A stretch of 64,000 nt of DNA from Gracilimonas sp046602855 (GTDB lineage Bacteria; Bacteroidota; Rhodothermia; Balneolales; Balneolaceae): positions 248,001-312,000 of the forward strand of contig NZ_JBKINJ010000001.1 in the NCBI RefSeq assembly GCF_046602855.1, written 5' to 3'. Shown here piece by piece: positions 45,010 through 52,937 of the stretch. A model generated the notes under the pieces. That model worked only from the letters and a program-made list of their open reading frames with translations, was not told the origin of the DNA and made no database searches. The translations under genes were made by a program, and so were the position numbers. Positions within the stretch are counted from its first letter, which is position 1. Every line of letters starts with the position of its first letter.

Positions 45010-47475
45010 TTAGTTTCTTCGTATCTGGAATATCGTGTTTGTTACAATAGCTGCAAGAGATACGATGGTAGAAAGAACGGTGATACGTTCTGCTGTACTT
45101 AGTTTTTGTGTTTCTTCTTTTGGAGGGATTATAACGGTTGACCCAGGTTGTATATCAGGATAGTTTCTAAAGAAGAGAAACTTTTTAGTTCTGTCTACTT
45201 CTCCATTTGCATAGACAACATAAGCCCTTTTGGTATTAGCTTGCTCAGTAAATCCACCTGCAGAACCAATATAGCTCTTAAAAGACTTAGAGTTTTCGAA
45301 TCTGACATTGATAGGATAAAGAACTTCTCCTCTTACCTGAACCGTCTCAAGTCGTTTTGGTATTTTGAGCTCATCTCCAGGTTGCAATAGCAGGTTATAA
45401 TTTGAGTTTCGGTTACCCAAAGCATCTTGCAATCGAATACCAACTTTTGATAGAGATTGAACTCTTTGATCAAGAACTGAATCAGCTAAATTAACTTCTC
45501 TTTGATCAACTTCATCTTCAATATCTCTTGTTAATGAAGCTCCTTCAGCATAAGCAAATTCAGTGAGACCACCGCTTTTTTCTATCAGATCTGCTAACCT
45601 AAAATCACGGGATGGTATTGCATATTCACCAGGAAATAATACTTCACCAGTTATTCTGACGGTTTGCTGGGTTTCGTAGGACGGAGATTTTCGTACAAAG
45701 ACCTGGTCAAAAGGTTTGAGTTCTATTTCCTCCAACTGAGATGAATAGGTAAGGCCATTTTCAATATTTACGCTAATAATTTCCGCAATTTCGTTATGGA
45801 TGGTAGCAGAACGATCACCGTCTATTCTACGTGCTATTTCAATATTATATGGGGCTGCCTCATCCTTGAATCCGTCTGCTTCAAAGATCAAATCTTTTAA
45901 GGAGCTGTTATCCACAAAGGGATAGCTTCCGGGACTTAACACAGAACCCGATATCTTCACAGTCTGAAATTCTCTAAGGTCAAAAATTGAGGATATTTTG
46001 ATGCGATCATCTTTGATCAGTTCAATATCGTGCGATGCAGAATCGGCTAAAAGGTTATTTAGATTTACGGGAATTGCCTCAATGGAGTAGTCAGGTTGTG
46101 TTCTATATATAATGGCCCTTTCCATGAATGTGTCACCCATAAGACCTTCGGCATTATTGATGAGTGTAAGCAGCGTTGGGTTTTTTTCAAGTTGATATTC
46201 ACCTGGGCGAAAAACAGGCCCTTCGATCTCGATCCTATTCTCATATCTGTCAAGTATGCGCTGAGCGGTAACAATATCGCCTGATTGCAGTACCGTATTG
46301 GCTTGATCCGGATAGGCGATATCAAGTACGCGTTTCTCTGTGTCAGTATTTCTCTCAACCTTTACGCGCTTGGTATAGGCATACTGATTGAATCCACTTA
46401 CGTAGCTGAGTAAATCCTCAAATGTTTCTCCATCCAATGTTTCAAATAACCCGTTCTGCTTGAATTCTCCCTTCACTTGAATTCGATTGATGTATGGGTC
46501 AATTTTAATAATATCTTGATCGCGAAGGGTGATGTTCGAGGATAGATCGCCACTAATTAAAAAATCGTAAAGGTCTATTTCTTTGTGAACAGAACCATCT
46601 CGCAGAACTTTGATCGATCTGTAAGTTCCATCTTTATTGGGACCACCGGCTGCGTAAAGGGCATTGAATACCGTTGAAAGTGATGAAAGTGTATATGTTC
46701 CTGGTACATTCACATCGCCAATAAGGTTTACCTTGATACTTCTGACATCACCAAGTGAGATCTGCACATAAGTGTTCTTATCTTCCCCTTTCAAACCGGA
46801 ATAAATCTCTGAAAGTTTATTTGTTAAACGTGCACGAGCTTCCTCAATAGTTAACCCACTTACATAAACAGGCCCAAGACTACTAATACGAACGGCACCT
46901 TCCGGACTTACAGGAAGCTGATACGTATTTTCCGAAGCTCCCCAGATATCAATGACAATCTCATCACCGGGCCCCAAGACGTAATTAGCAGGAGTGGGGA
47001 TGTTTACAGAAGGTTCAAAAGTTAGGTACTGATTTGTAAATATGTTAGCTCCAAACACAGTAGAAGAATCCTGAACTTGTCTGTCAAGGAGCATATCCAT
47101 GGTGTCAACACGAACGCTTTCATATGGCGGTTGTATACCCGGAGGGAGCTGCCCTTGCGGTTGCCCCATTTGGATTCTGCCACTTTCCTCACCTGATGTT
47201 TGGTCAGAATCACCTGAACCTGACCTTATATCATTAATTCTTCTGCGAAGCTTGCTGACCTCTGCAGGGTCCATTCCTCGCGTCAACGCAAGCTGTTCAA
47301 CCTCGGAAATACTCAAGCCACGATCTTGCATGCGTTGGTACAATTGGCTTATTTGTGAGTCACTCAGTTGATCAACTTTAATATTCTGAAAGTCGATTCC
47401 TACATCCTGCGCCAGCAGGGGAAGGGATAAAATCGAAAACAGTAAACCGAAAACAAAGTATTTAATTTGTCGCAT
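45010..47475 (-). CDS. Large polysaccharide-export-type protein with multiple SLBB repeats
   Basis: A signal peptide (about 1-22, FGLLFSILSLPLLAQ) is followed by a polysaccharide-export domain (YVLGPGDEIVIDIWG, near residues 165-240). At least four soluble-ligand-binding beta-grasp repeats follow, marked by patterns such as VNVPGTYTL, VFRPGEYQL, VLSPGSYPF, VLFPGEYAI. A C-terminal hydrophobic segment (ITVLSTIVSLAAIVTNTIF) precedes IRRN. 821 residues is much longer than Wza (~380). No lipobox is present. Such proteins form outer-membrane export channels; no glycosyltransferases or Wzc-like kinase are adjacent, so it may belong to a cluster outside the window. Confidence 0.88.
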   Translation of the reverse strand: MRQIKYFVFGLLFSILSLPLLAQDVGIDFQNIKVDQLSDSQISQLYQRMQDRGLSISEVEQLALTRGMDPAEVSKLRRRINDIRSGSGDSDQTSGEESGRIQMGQPQGQLPPGIQPPYESVRVDTMDMLLDRQVQDSSTVFGANIFTNQYLTFEPSVNIPTPANYVLGPGDEIVIDIWGASENTYQLPVSPEGAVRISSLGPVYVSGLTIEEARARLTNKLSEIYSGLKGEDKNTYVQISLGDVRSIKVNLIGDVNVPGTYTLSSLSTVFNALYAAGGPNKDGTYRSIKVLRDGSVHKEIDLYDFLISGDLSSNITLRDQDIIKIDPYINRIQVKGEFKQNGLFETLDGETFEDLLSYVSGFNQYAYTKRVKVERNTDTEKRVLDIAYPDQANTVLQSGDIVTAQRILDRYENRIEIEGPVFRPGEYQLEKNPTLLTLINNAEGLMGDTFMERAIIYRTQPDYSIEAIPVNLNNLLADSASHDIELIKDDRIKISSIFDLREFQTVKISGSVLSPGSYPFVDNSSLKDLIFEADGFKDEAAPYNIEIARRIDGDRSATIHNEIAEIISVNIENGLTYSSQLEEIELKPFDQVFVRKSPSYETQQTVRITGEVLFPGEYAIPSRDFRLADLIEKSGGLTEFAYAEGASLTRDIEDEVDQREVNLADSVLDQRVQSLSKVGIRLQDALGNRNSNYNLLLQPGDELKIPKRLETVQVRGEVLYPINVRFENSKSFKSYIGSAGGFTEQANTKRAYVVYANGEVDRTKKFLFFRNYPDIQPGSTVIIPPKEETQKLSTAERITVLSTIVSLAAIVTNTIFQIRRN

Positions 47476-47573
47476 TCAGTATCGAAAGATTTTGAAATTA
47501 GATAGTTTAGGTACGATATGCTATAATAACAATGAATGTAGTAAGTTAAGAAACAAATAATTAAAGCACTAAA

Positions 47574-47684
47574 ATGAACTCTCCTGTAGTCAAGTTTATT
47601 GGCAAGGCTCTGGGTTTCCTTGTGATGTGGCATCTTCTTTATGATCTGTTGTTTTCTGCAGTTGATGTGCACCGGTGCTGTTAA
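47574..47684 (+). pseudogene. Possible 5' remnant of an exosortase-like gene (36 codons)
   Basis: A short frame beginning ATG at 47574 encodes a hydrophobic N-terminus with the segment FLVMWHLLYDLLF. This resembles the opening of exosortase-family proteins known from polysaccharide-export loci. It stops with TAA at 47682-47684, long before the ~180 residues and active-site cysteine of a real exosortase. It sits between a large SLBB export gene and the glycerate kinase gene, a plausible context for a decayed exosortase. The match is by eye over a short stretch, so this is tentative. Confidence 0.33.
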
Positions 47685-47723
47685 ATTTGTCTTACATGAG
47701 AAAAAGAAAGGAATAAATATTTT

Positions 47724-48968
47724 ATGAAAGAGAATTTGAAGTTGCAATCGGAGATCCTTAGTGAACTCGCAAATACAATTTCAGGTGATGGCGGTGATGT
47801 ATTTAAACTAAAAGAGATTTTTTCAAAGATCGATAATGATAGACCGATCTGGTTACTGGGAGCTGGAAAAGCTTCAATGATTATGGCTCGGCAGGCGGAG
47901 GATTATTTTGGAGACGGAATCAAAGACGGATTGATCATCACAGATTCAAATCCTGATAAATTAAGATATATTCAAGCGTTTACAGGTTCACACCCCTATC
48001 CAAATGATGATTCTGTTTCTGCTTCCTACGAACTGATGGATTTTGCATCTAAGATACCGGAAACTGATCAGGTTCTGTTTTGTCTGTCAGGTGGAGCGTC
48101 TTCCTTATTTTGTATACCTGCCGGTGAGATAGAAATAGAGGATTTAAGTAAAACCTACAAATTGTTACTGAATTCCGGAGCTTCAATTCATGAGATCAAT
48201 ATAGTTCGAAAACACTTGAGTGAGACATCAGGAGGCAGGTTGGGTAAGCTTCTTTCTGAGCACAAGTTACTTTCTGTAATAATATCGGACGTTCCGGGAG
48301 ATGATCCTTCAGTGATCGGAAGCGGACCTACGGTTCCTGATCCAACTACGTTCAAGGAGTGTTTTGCCATCGTTAAGAAATATAAGATTTGGCCAAGGTT
48401 ACCTCACTCTGTAAGAATACATATCTCTAAAGGTATGCACGGAGATGCAGAGGAAACACCCAAGCCATCACGTAAAAAATGGAGGAAGCATAAACTTGAG
48501 GTTATTTCTGCTGCTAAATTGCTGGCAATGGATGTTGGTGAAAGGCTTGAGAAGGCGGGTTTTAACATTGAGATCTCACCTAAAGCGTACGACATGGAGA
48601 TCTCAAAATTATCCAAAAAGATCTGCAGTGAAGCCATCTCCGTTTTAGGTAAAAGAGGGAACATCAAATCACCGGCTGCTTTGATCTATTTTGGTGAAAG
48701 TACTGTAAATGTAAAAGGAGATGGCAAAGGAGGAAGGAATCAGCATTTAGCTCTTATGGCAGCTTTAACTATCGAAGGGCAACATCCAATTTCTGTCATG
48801 AGTCTGGCTACGGATGGAATCGACGGGCCAACAGATTCTGCCGGTGCAATTGTTAATTCTATGACTACTTTGAAAGCAAGAAAGCAGAAGTTGGAGCCTG
48901 AAGATTTCCTTCAGGCATACAATTCCTATGAATTTCACAACCAAATGGACACATATCAAAACCGGTAG
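47724..48968 (+). CDS. Glycerate 2-kinase (DUF4147/TtuD-type), 3' end frameshifted
   Basis: Phosphorylates glycerate to 2-phosphoglycerate. The MOFRL-type domains are clear: GAGKASMIMA, FCLSGGASSLFCIP, VRKHLSETSGGRLG, SDVPGDDPSVIGSGPT and ATDGIDGPTDSAGA. The frame stops at 48968, but a +1 shift at base 48951 would continue as HIKTGRTGKNAMDLQVVLV and end at 49020, which is the family's expected C-terminus. So the gene appears to carry a one-base insertion near its end, or the sequence has an error there. The truncated product lacks about 20 conserved residues and may be inactive. Confidence 0.87.
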   Translation: MKENLKLQSEILSELANTISGDGGDVFKLKEIFSKIDNDRPIWLLGAGKASMIMARQAEDYFGDGIKDGLIITDSNPDKLRYIQAFTGSHPYPNDDSVSASYELMDFASKIPETDQVLFCLSGGASSLFCIPAGEIEIEDLSKTYKLLLNSGASIHEINIVRKHLSETSGGRLGKLLSEHKLLSVIISDVPGDDPSVIGSGPTVPDPTTFKECFAIVKKYKIWPRLPHSVRIHISKGMHGDAEETPKPSRKKWRKHKLEVISAAKLLAMDVGERLEKAGFNIEISPKAYDMEISKLSKKICSEAISVLGKRGNIKSPAALIYFGESTVNVKGDGKGGRNQHLALMAALTIEGQHPISVMSLATDGIDGPTDSAGAIVNSMTTLKARKQKLEPEDFLQAYNSYEFHNQMDTYQNR

Positions 48969-49115
48969 AACCGGAAAAAACGCCATGGATCTACAAGTTG
49001 TTTTGGTAAGCTCTTCATAATTAAAGGATAAAATCCTGTATTAGGTAAAAAATTAGAATTAATATCTGTTAATGGTATTTTATAGGGCAAATAATCTCCA
49101 TATATAGATATTGGT

Positions 49116-49160
49116 AGAATAATTGGTTACAATTATAGTGTATAATTAAGTAATTATTCT
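49116..49160. promoter_or_regulatory. Nested palindrome directly upstream of the Lrp-type gene
   Basis: Outer arms AGAATAATT (49116-49124) and AATTATTCT (49152-49160) enclose an inner 7-3-7 dyad, AATTATA (49131-49137) and TATAATT (49141-49147). The structure ends three bases before the start codon. Lrp/AsnC proteins bind AT-rich dyads of about 15 bp and often autoregulate, so this is a good operator candidate; an mRNA hairpin at the start site is the alternative. Confidence 0.6.
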
Positions 49161-49163
49161 GCT

Positions 49164-49649
49164 ATGGCCCATCTAAAATTAGATCAGATTGACAAACAGA
49201 TCATCCAGATCCTTCAGCAGGAGGGAAGAATCCCCAATAATGAGTTGGCAAAAAGAGTTGGCCTGACTACAACGCCAACTCTTGAACGGGTAAGGCGACT
49301 TGAGCGTGAAGGTGTTATAGACGGCTACTCGGCAAAAGTAAATAAAGATGCAGTAGGCAGGGGGTTCACTGCATTTGTAAAAGTAACACTAAAGGTTCAT
49401 CAATTGAACCTGATGGAAGAATTTACGTCGGCGATACGGGAAATTCCTGAGATCCTAGCCTGTTATCATACAACAGGAGACGGTGACTTTCTGCTGCATG
49501 TTGTAGCAAAAGACACTAAGGATTATGAGCAACTGATGCGAAACAAGCTGACCACTCTACCCGATGTGGAGCGGCTTCATACCAGCATTGTACTGAATAC
49601 CATCAAAGATCAATCTCCAATCCCAGTTTATCATGAAGACAACAGTTAA
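49164..49649 (+). CDS. Lrp/AsnC-family transcriptional regulator
   Basis: The N-terminal winged helix (LDQIDKQIIQILQQEGRIPN and LAKRVGLTTTPTLERVRRLE) and the C-terminal RAM effector-binding domain (ACYHTTGDGDFLLHVVAKD) are complete in 161 residues. Its last 17 bases overlap the methionine gamma-lyase-like gene, so the two are translated together. In Pseudomonas putida an Lrp-type regulator (MdeR) controls mdeA, a methionine gamma-lyase gene, so the pairing is informative. An AT-rich nested palindrome lies immediately upstream. Confidence 0.94.
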   Translation: MAHLKLDQIDKQIIQILQQEGRIPNNELAKRVGLTTTPTLERVRRLEREGVIDGYSAKVNKDAVGRGFTAFVKVTLKVHQLNLMEEFTSAIREIPEILACYHTTGDGDFLLHVVAKDTKDYEQLMRNKLTTLPDVERLHTSIVLNTIKDQSPIPVYHEDNS

Positions 49650-50856
49650 ACCAACGTTTGCATCAGCAGCCATTCATGGCGGAAAAGGAAATAAGGATCA
49701 GTATGGAGCCCATACTTCACCGATCTATCAAACCTCCACATATATGTTTGATGATGTAGAATCTGGTGCAAAAGCATTTCGCCACGAAGAGGGTGGAGCG
49801 AGTCACGTTTATTCCAGGCTGGGAAATCCGACAGTGGAAGAGCTTGAACGTACTATCTGTGCTTTAGAGACTTACAGTTTGAATGATCCGGAAAGTTATA
49901 TGGGTATGGCATTTGGGAGCGGGATGGCAGCCATCTCAACAGGTATCATAAGTTTTGCATTTGGGGGGCATATTATTGCTCAAAACGATTTATACGGATG
50001 TACTTCACAATTTTTAAAAGAAGAAGTCCCGGGCATGGGTATCACCGTTTCTTTTACAGATACCTCGGATGTTAGGAATATTGAAAAGCTGCTTAAAGAA
50101 CATTCTGATACCAGGTTGATCTATCTGGAAAGCATTGCAAATCCAACGCTAAGGATCTCTGACATCAAAGCGATCTCACAGCTTGCTGAATCTTACAATG
50201 CACTTCTTATGGTGGACAACACATTTGCAACCCCATATCATATGCAACCGCTTGATTTAGGTGCAGATATCGTGGTTCACTCGACTACCAAATATCTGGG
50301 AGGTCATGGAACTTTGATCGGTGGTGCAATGGTGGCTAAAGTAGAATTGTTTGAGGAATCCAATACTTTTCTATTTCGCAAAAATCTTGGTGGAATAGCC
50401 GGACCAATGGATGCTTGGTTAACAACTAACGGAATTAAAACGTTGCCAATTCGTATGAAGCAGCATAACGAAAATGCAATGAAGATCGCAAAATGGCTGG
50501 AAGCTCATCCAAAAGTTGAGCATGTGTTTTATCCTGGACTCAAATCACATCCTCAGCATGAACTTGCAAAAAGCATAATGAATAATGGTTTTGGAGGAAT
50601 GATCACTTTTGAGTTGAAGGGAGGTTTTGAGGCAGGTGTGTCACTCATGAATAAGGTGGAATTATGCACCCTTGCAGTAAGTTTGGGAGCTGTAGATACC
50701 CTTATTCAGCACCCGGCTTCTATGACTCATTCAATTGTGGATGAGGAGATCAAAAAAGCCGCGGGAATTACTGATGGATTAGTTCGTATATCTGTTGGTA
50801 TTGAAGGCGTTGAAGACATCATTGCCGACCTCGAACAAGCTATGGGTAATTCTTAA
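49633..50856 (+). CDS. Cys/Met-metabolism PLP enzyme, probably methionine gamma-lyase
   Basis: A trans-sulfuration family enzyme of 407 residues. The PLP lysine is K220 in VVHSTTKYLGGHGTLIGG. The phosphate-binding MAFGSGMAA and the partner-subunit SRLGNPT motifs are clear. The residue after YG is cysteine (LYGCT, C123), the position of the active-site cysteine characteristic of methionine gamma-lyase; cystathionine gamma-synthase and lyase usually have glycine there. It overlaps the Lrp-type regulator gene. Reaction predicted: L-methionine to methanethiol, ammonia and 2-oxobutyrate. Cystathionine lyase activity remains possible. Confidence 0.85.
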   Translation: MKTTVKPTFASAAIHGGKGNKDQYGAHTSPIYQTSTYMFDDVESGAKAFRHEEGGASHVYSRLGNPTVEELERTICALETYSLNDPESYMGMAFGSGMAAISTGIISFAFGGHIIAQNDLYGCTSQFLKEEVPGMGITVSFTDTSDVRNIEKLLKEHSDTRLIYLESIANPTLRISDIKAISQLAESYNALLMVDNTFATPYHMQPLDLGADIVVHSTTKYLGGHGTLIGGAMVAKVELFEESNTFLFRKNLGGIAGPMDAWLTTNGIKTLPIRMKQHNENAMKIAKWLEAHPKVEHVFYPGLKSHPQHELAKSIMNNGFGGMITFELKGGFEAGVSLMNKVELCTLAVSLGAVDTLIQHPASMTHSIVDEEIKKAAGITDGLVRISVGIEGVEDIIADLEQAMGNS

Positions 50857-50916
50857 TGAGTAAAAGATGAATGTTGAATTGGTAAACTGGTTCAAAATTC
50901 AACATTCAAAACTCAT
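50856..50916. repeat. Heptad-phased palindrome between mgl-like gene and TPM gene
   Basis: TGAATGTTGAATT (50868-50880) is perfectly complementary to AATTCAACATTCA (50896-50908), a 13-bp stem with a 15-nt loop. Further outward ATGAGT (50856-50861) faces ACTCAT (50911-50916). Arms break into 7-nt words (TGAATGT, TGAATTG; ATTCAAC, ATTCAAA). It lies at a convergent gene junction and could help terminate both transcripts, though there is no T-run. Confidence 0.7.
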
Positions 50917-50926
50917 AATCTCAAGG

Positions 50927-51679
50927 TTACCAGCCACCGCCGGCGCCGCCACCGCCTGAACCAAATCCGCCTCCGCCTGAAAAGCCTCCGAAACCGCCAC
51001 CTCCACTTCCACCGCCACCACGGCCTCCAAAGCCACCACCATAAAAGATGATGCCGCTGGAACCAATAGAATGCTTGCGTCCACCTTTTCCTCCTTTACC
51101 GCGTGTGAGTAAGATAAAGATGATAATGATAAAAATGATGAGCACGTCAATAGGAAAGCCATCTCCGGAAGATTCTTTCTGACTTTTCGGGAATCCTTTG
51201 AATTCTCCGGCCGCCAGATCGATCAAAACGTTTGTCGCCTGATCCAGTCCGCTATAGAAATTACCGGCCTTAAAACTGGGAACCAGAATATCGGCATAGA
51301 CACGGTTAGCCATAGCATCAGGAATGGCCCCTTCAAGACCGTAGCCAACTTCGATCTGCATACGCCGGTCTTGCTCAGAAACTAAGATCAAAACGCCATT
51401 ATAGCGTTCACCTTCCCACATACGCCAGTTATTGAACAGTGTAGTTGCAATTTCTTCTTCTGAATATCCTCTAAGGCTCTCAAGTGTTGCAATGGCAATC
51501 ACATTAGTAGTTGAATCTCTATAGTTGCTCAACTTTTTCTCTAGCCGATCTTCTTCAGATGAAGTTAGCATGTCCGCAAAATCATTTACCATCCCGACAG
51601 GGCGTTCAGGTAAGAAATCCTGTGCTGACGCTGATAAGGATATTCCTGCAAAAAGTATAAGGTATAGGAGCTTACGCAT
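50927..51679 (-). CDS. Secreted TPM-domain protein with glycine-rich tail (YgcG-like)
   Basis: Signal peptide (about 1-20, YLILFAGISLSASAQ), then a TPM domain with VNDFADMLTSSEEDRLEKKL and MQIEVGYGLEGAIPDA. One membrane span follows (VLIIFIIIIFILL, about 177-190), then an extreme glycine-rich tail ending in GAGGGW. About 250 residues. TPM proteins have been reported as acid phosphatase-like or photosystem II repair factors in chloroplasts; the bacterial role is unsettled. I chose the ATG at 51679, which has a GAAGGAG ribosome-binding site and overlaps the end of the preceding TPM gene. Upstream starts in the same frame are less likely. Confidence 0.88.
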   Translation of the reverse strand: MRKLLYLILFAGISLSASAQDFLPERPVGMVNDFADMLTSSEEDRLEKKLSNYRDSTTNVIAIATLESLRGYSEEEIATTLFNNWRMWEGERYNGVLILVSEQDRRMQIEVGYGLEGAIPDAMANRVYADILVPSFKAGNFYSGLDQATNVLIDLAAGEFKGFPKSQKESSGDGFPIDVLIIFIIIIFILLTRGKGGKGGRKHSIGSSGIIFYGGGFGGRGGGGSGGGGFGGFSGGGGFGSGGGGAGGGW

Positions 51680-52130
51680 CCGTTTCTCCTTCATTTTTGT
51701 CGTAGCTGATGGTATTGGATAGTTCATTAACTTCACCTTTTTGCTCAAAAGGAAAGCTCTCTTTCAATTTTTGGCCGATCTGAAGCACTACTTCTGTAAG
51801 TCCGGTTTGATAATCGCCGGCTTTAAAGTATTTAAGGATCAGTTCCAGTTCTTCGTCCCAAAATGATTGTCCCACTTTAGAGTGAATTCCTTTGTCTCCC
51901 CAAATGGCAACTTTGTGATCTTTCCAGGCTACATAAACGATCACTCCATTTCGGAATTCTGTTTCATGCATCTTGAGTTCAGCAAAAACTTGCTTGGCTC
52001 GTTCGATGGGGTCATCTGCTTTGCATTTTTTTTCGATATGAACACGAATCTCACCTGATGTAGCTTCTTCTGCTTCTTGAATAGCTTCAACAATGTGTTC
52101 TTCCTGTTCCGGTGATAGAAATTTTGCCAT
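51672..52130 (-). CDS. TPM-domain protein, cytoplasmic-facing form
   Basis: A 152-residue protein that consists essentially of one TPM domain: FLSPEQEEHIVEAIQEAEEA, SGEIRVHIEKKC, VYVAWKDHKVAIWGDKGI. No signal peptide or membrane segment is visible. It ends with a short acidic tail. Its 3' end overlaps the start of the second TPM gene, and lemA lies 93 bp upstream, so lemA-TPM-TPM is one transcription unit. Function unknown; this trio is common in Bacteroidota-like genomes. Confidence 0.86.
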   Translation of the reverse strand: MAKFLSPEQEEHIVEAIQEAEEATSGEIRVHIEKKCKADDPIERAKQVFAELKMHETEFRNGVIVYVAWKDHKVAIWGDKGIHSKVGQSFWDEELELILKYFKAGDYQTGLTEVVLQIGQKLKESFPFEQKGEVNELSNTISYDKNEGETDA

Positions 52131-52139
52131 ACGTTTTAT

Positions 52140-52208
52140 ATGAGACGTAAGATTTTTGACCTAAGATGAAAGACCGATCTTTAGTATTTAAAATCTCATG
52201 TCTTTCAT
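52140..52208. repeat. Heptad-phased palindrome between lemA and the first TPM gene
   Basis: ATGAAAGAC (52166-52174) is perfectly complementary to GTCTTTCAT (52200-52208), and ATGAGA (52140-52145) is complementary to TCTCAT (52194-52199). The left arm reads as consecutive 7-mers TGAGACG, TAAGATT, TTTGACC, TAAGATG, AAAGACC (52141-52175). It lies inside the lemA-TPM transcript, on a stretch with no gene. Confidence 0.65.
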
Positions 52209-52223
52209 TTTTTGTCGATTATT

Positions 52224-52814
52224 TTAATTACTGAAATCTACTTCAGGAGCTTGTTCGGCTCCTACATCAGCTTGGAAATATTCTTTTTGTTCGAAACCTA
52301 AAATGGAAGCAAACATACTTTTTGGGAACTGACGAATTTCAGTATTGAATTCCTGTGCAGCCTGATTAAATCTCATGCGTTCAGTTGAGATCCGGTTTTC
52401 TGTTCCTTCCAGTTGAGCTTGTAAGTCCCTGAAATTTTGATTGGCCTGAAGTTCAGGATATCGTTCTACTGTTACCAGCAGTCGTGATAAAGCCCCGCTC
52501 AGTTGGCCCTGTGCCTCCTGAAATTGCTGGAAGGCTTGTGGATTGTTGAGATCGTTGGCATCAATATTTACGGATGTGGCCCTGCTGCGTGCCTCAATCA
52601 CTTCTTGTAAGGTTTCTGATTCGAAATCAGCTGCACCTCTCACCGTATTCACAAGATTAGGTATCAGGTCGGCTCTGCGCTGATATTGATTCTCAACCTG
52701 AGCCCAAGCTGCGTTTACATTTTCCTCAGCTGTTACCAAGTTATTATTAACACTGATTCCGTAAAAAACAAGGAGTGCAAGCACTCCGATAATGATCCAA
52801 AATTTTGCTTTCAT
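52224..52814 (-). CDS. lemA: LemA family protein
   Basis: N-terminal membrane anchor (IIIGVLALLVFYGISV, about 6-21) followed by the conserved LemA helical domain: LVTAEENVNAAWAQVENQYQRR, DLIPNLVNTV and YPELQANQNFRDLQ. 196 residues is standard. The cellular role is unknown. It heads a unit with two TPM-domain genes. The upstream region shared with the divergent HAD gene contains a 10-bp inverted repeat (52855-52899). Confidence 0.94.
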   Translation of the reverse strand: MKAKFWIIIGVLALLVFYGISVNNNLVTAEENVNAAWAQVENQYQRRADLIPNLVNTVRGAADFESETLQEVIEARSRATSVNIDANDLNNPQAFQQFQEAQGQLSGALSRLLVTVERYPELQANQNFRDLQAQLEGTENRISTERMRFNQAAQEFNTEIRQFPKSMFASILGFEQKEYFQADVGAEQAPEVDFSN

Positions 52815-52854
52815 GAGTATTTAATTTGTGGTTTATTTGTTGCCCCTATACGAA

Positions 52855-52899
52855 CAGATAAATTAATTGTTTTAAGTAACTGTTAAATAAATTTATCTG
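52855..52899. promoter_or_regulatory. Inverted repeat in the lemA / yjjG-like divergent promoter region
   Basis: CAGATAAATT (52855-52864) is perfectly complementary to AATTTATCTG (52890-52899). A second pair, TAACTGT (52877-52883) and ACAGTTA (52909-52915), overlaps it. Both lie between divergent genes, so operators or competing hairpins are possible. AT-richness raises the chance of coincidence. Confidence 0.35.
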
Positions 52900-52937
52900 A
52901 ATTTTAATACAGTTAACAATAATCAAAAACTATTCCA

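Noticed and set aside
47400..47747. Minus-strand 115-codon frame upstream of the SLBB gene
   Set aside because: It overlaps the SLBB signal peptide and runs through intergenic sequence opposite the glycerate kinase start, with erratic composition and no domain.
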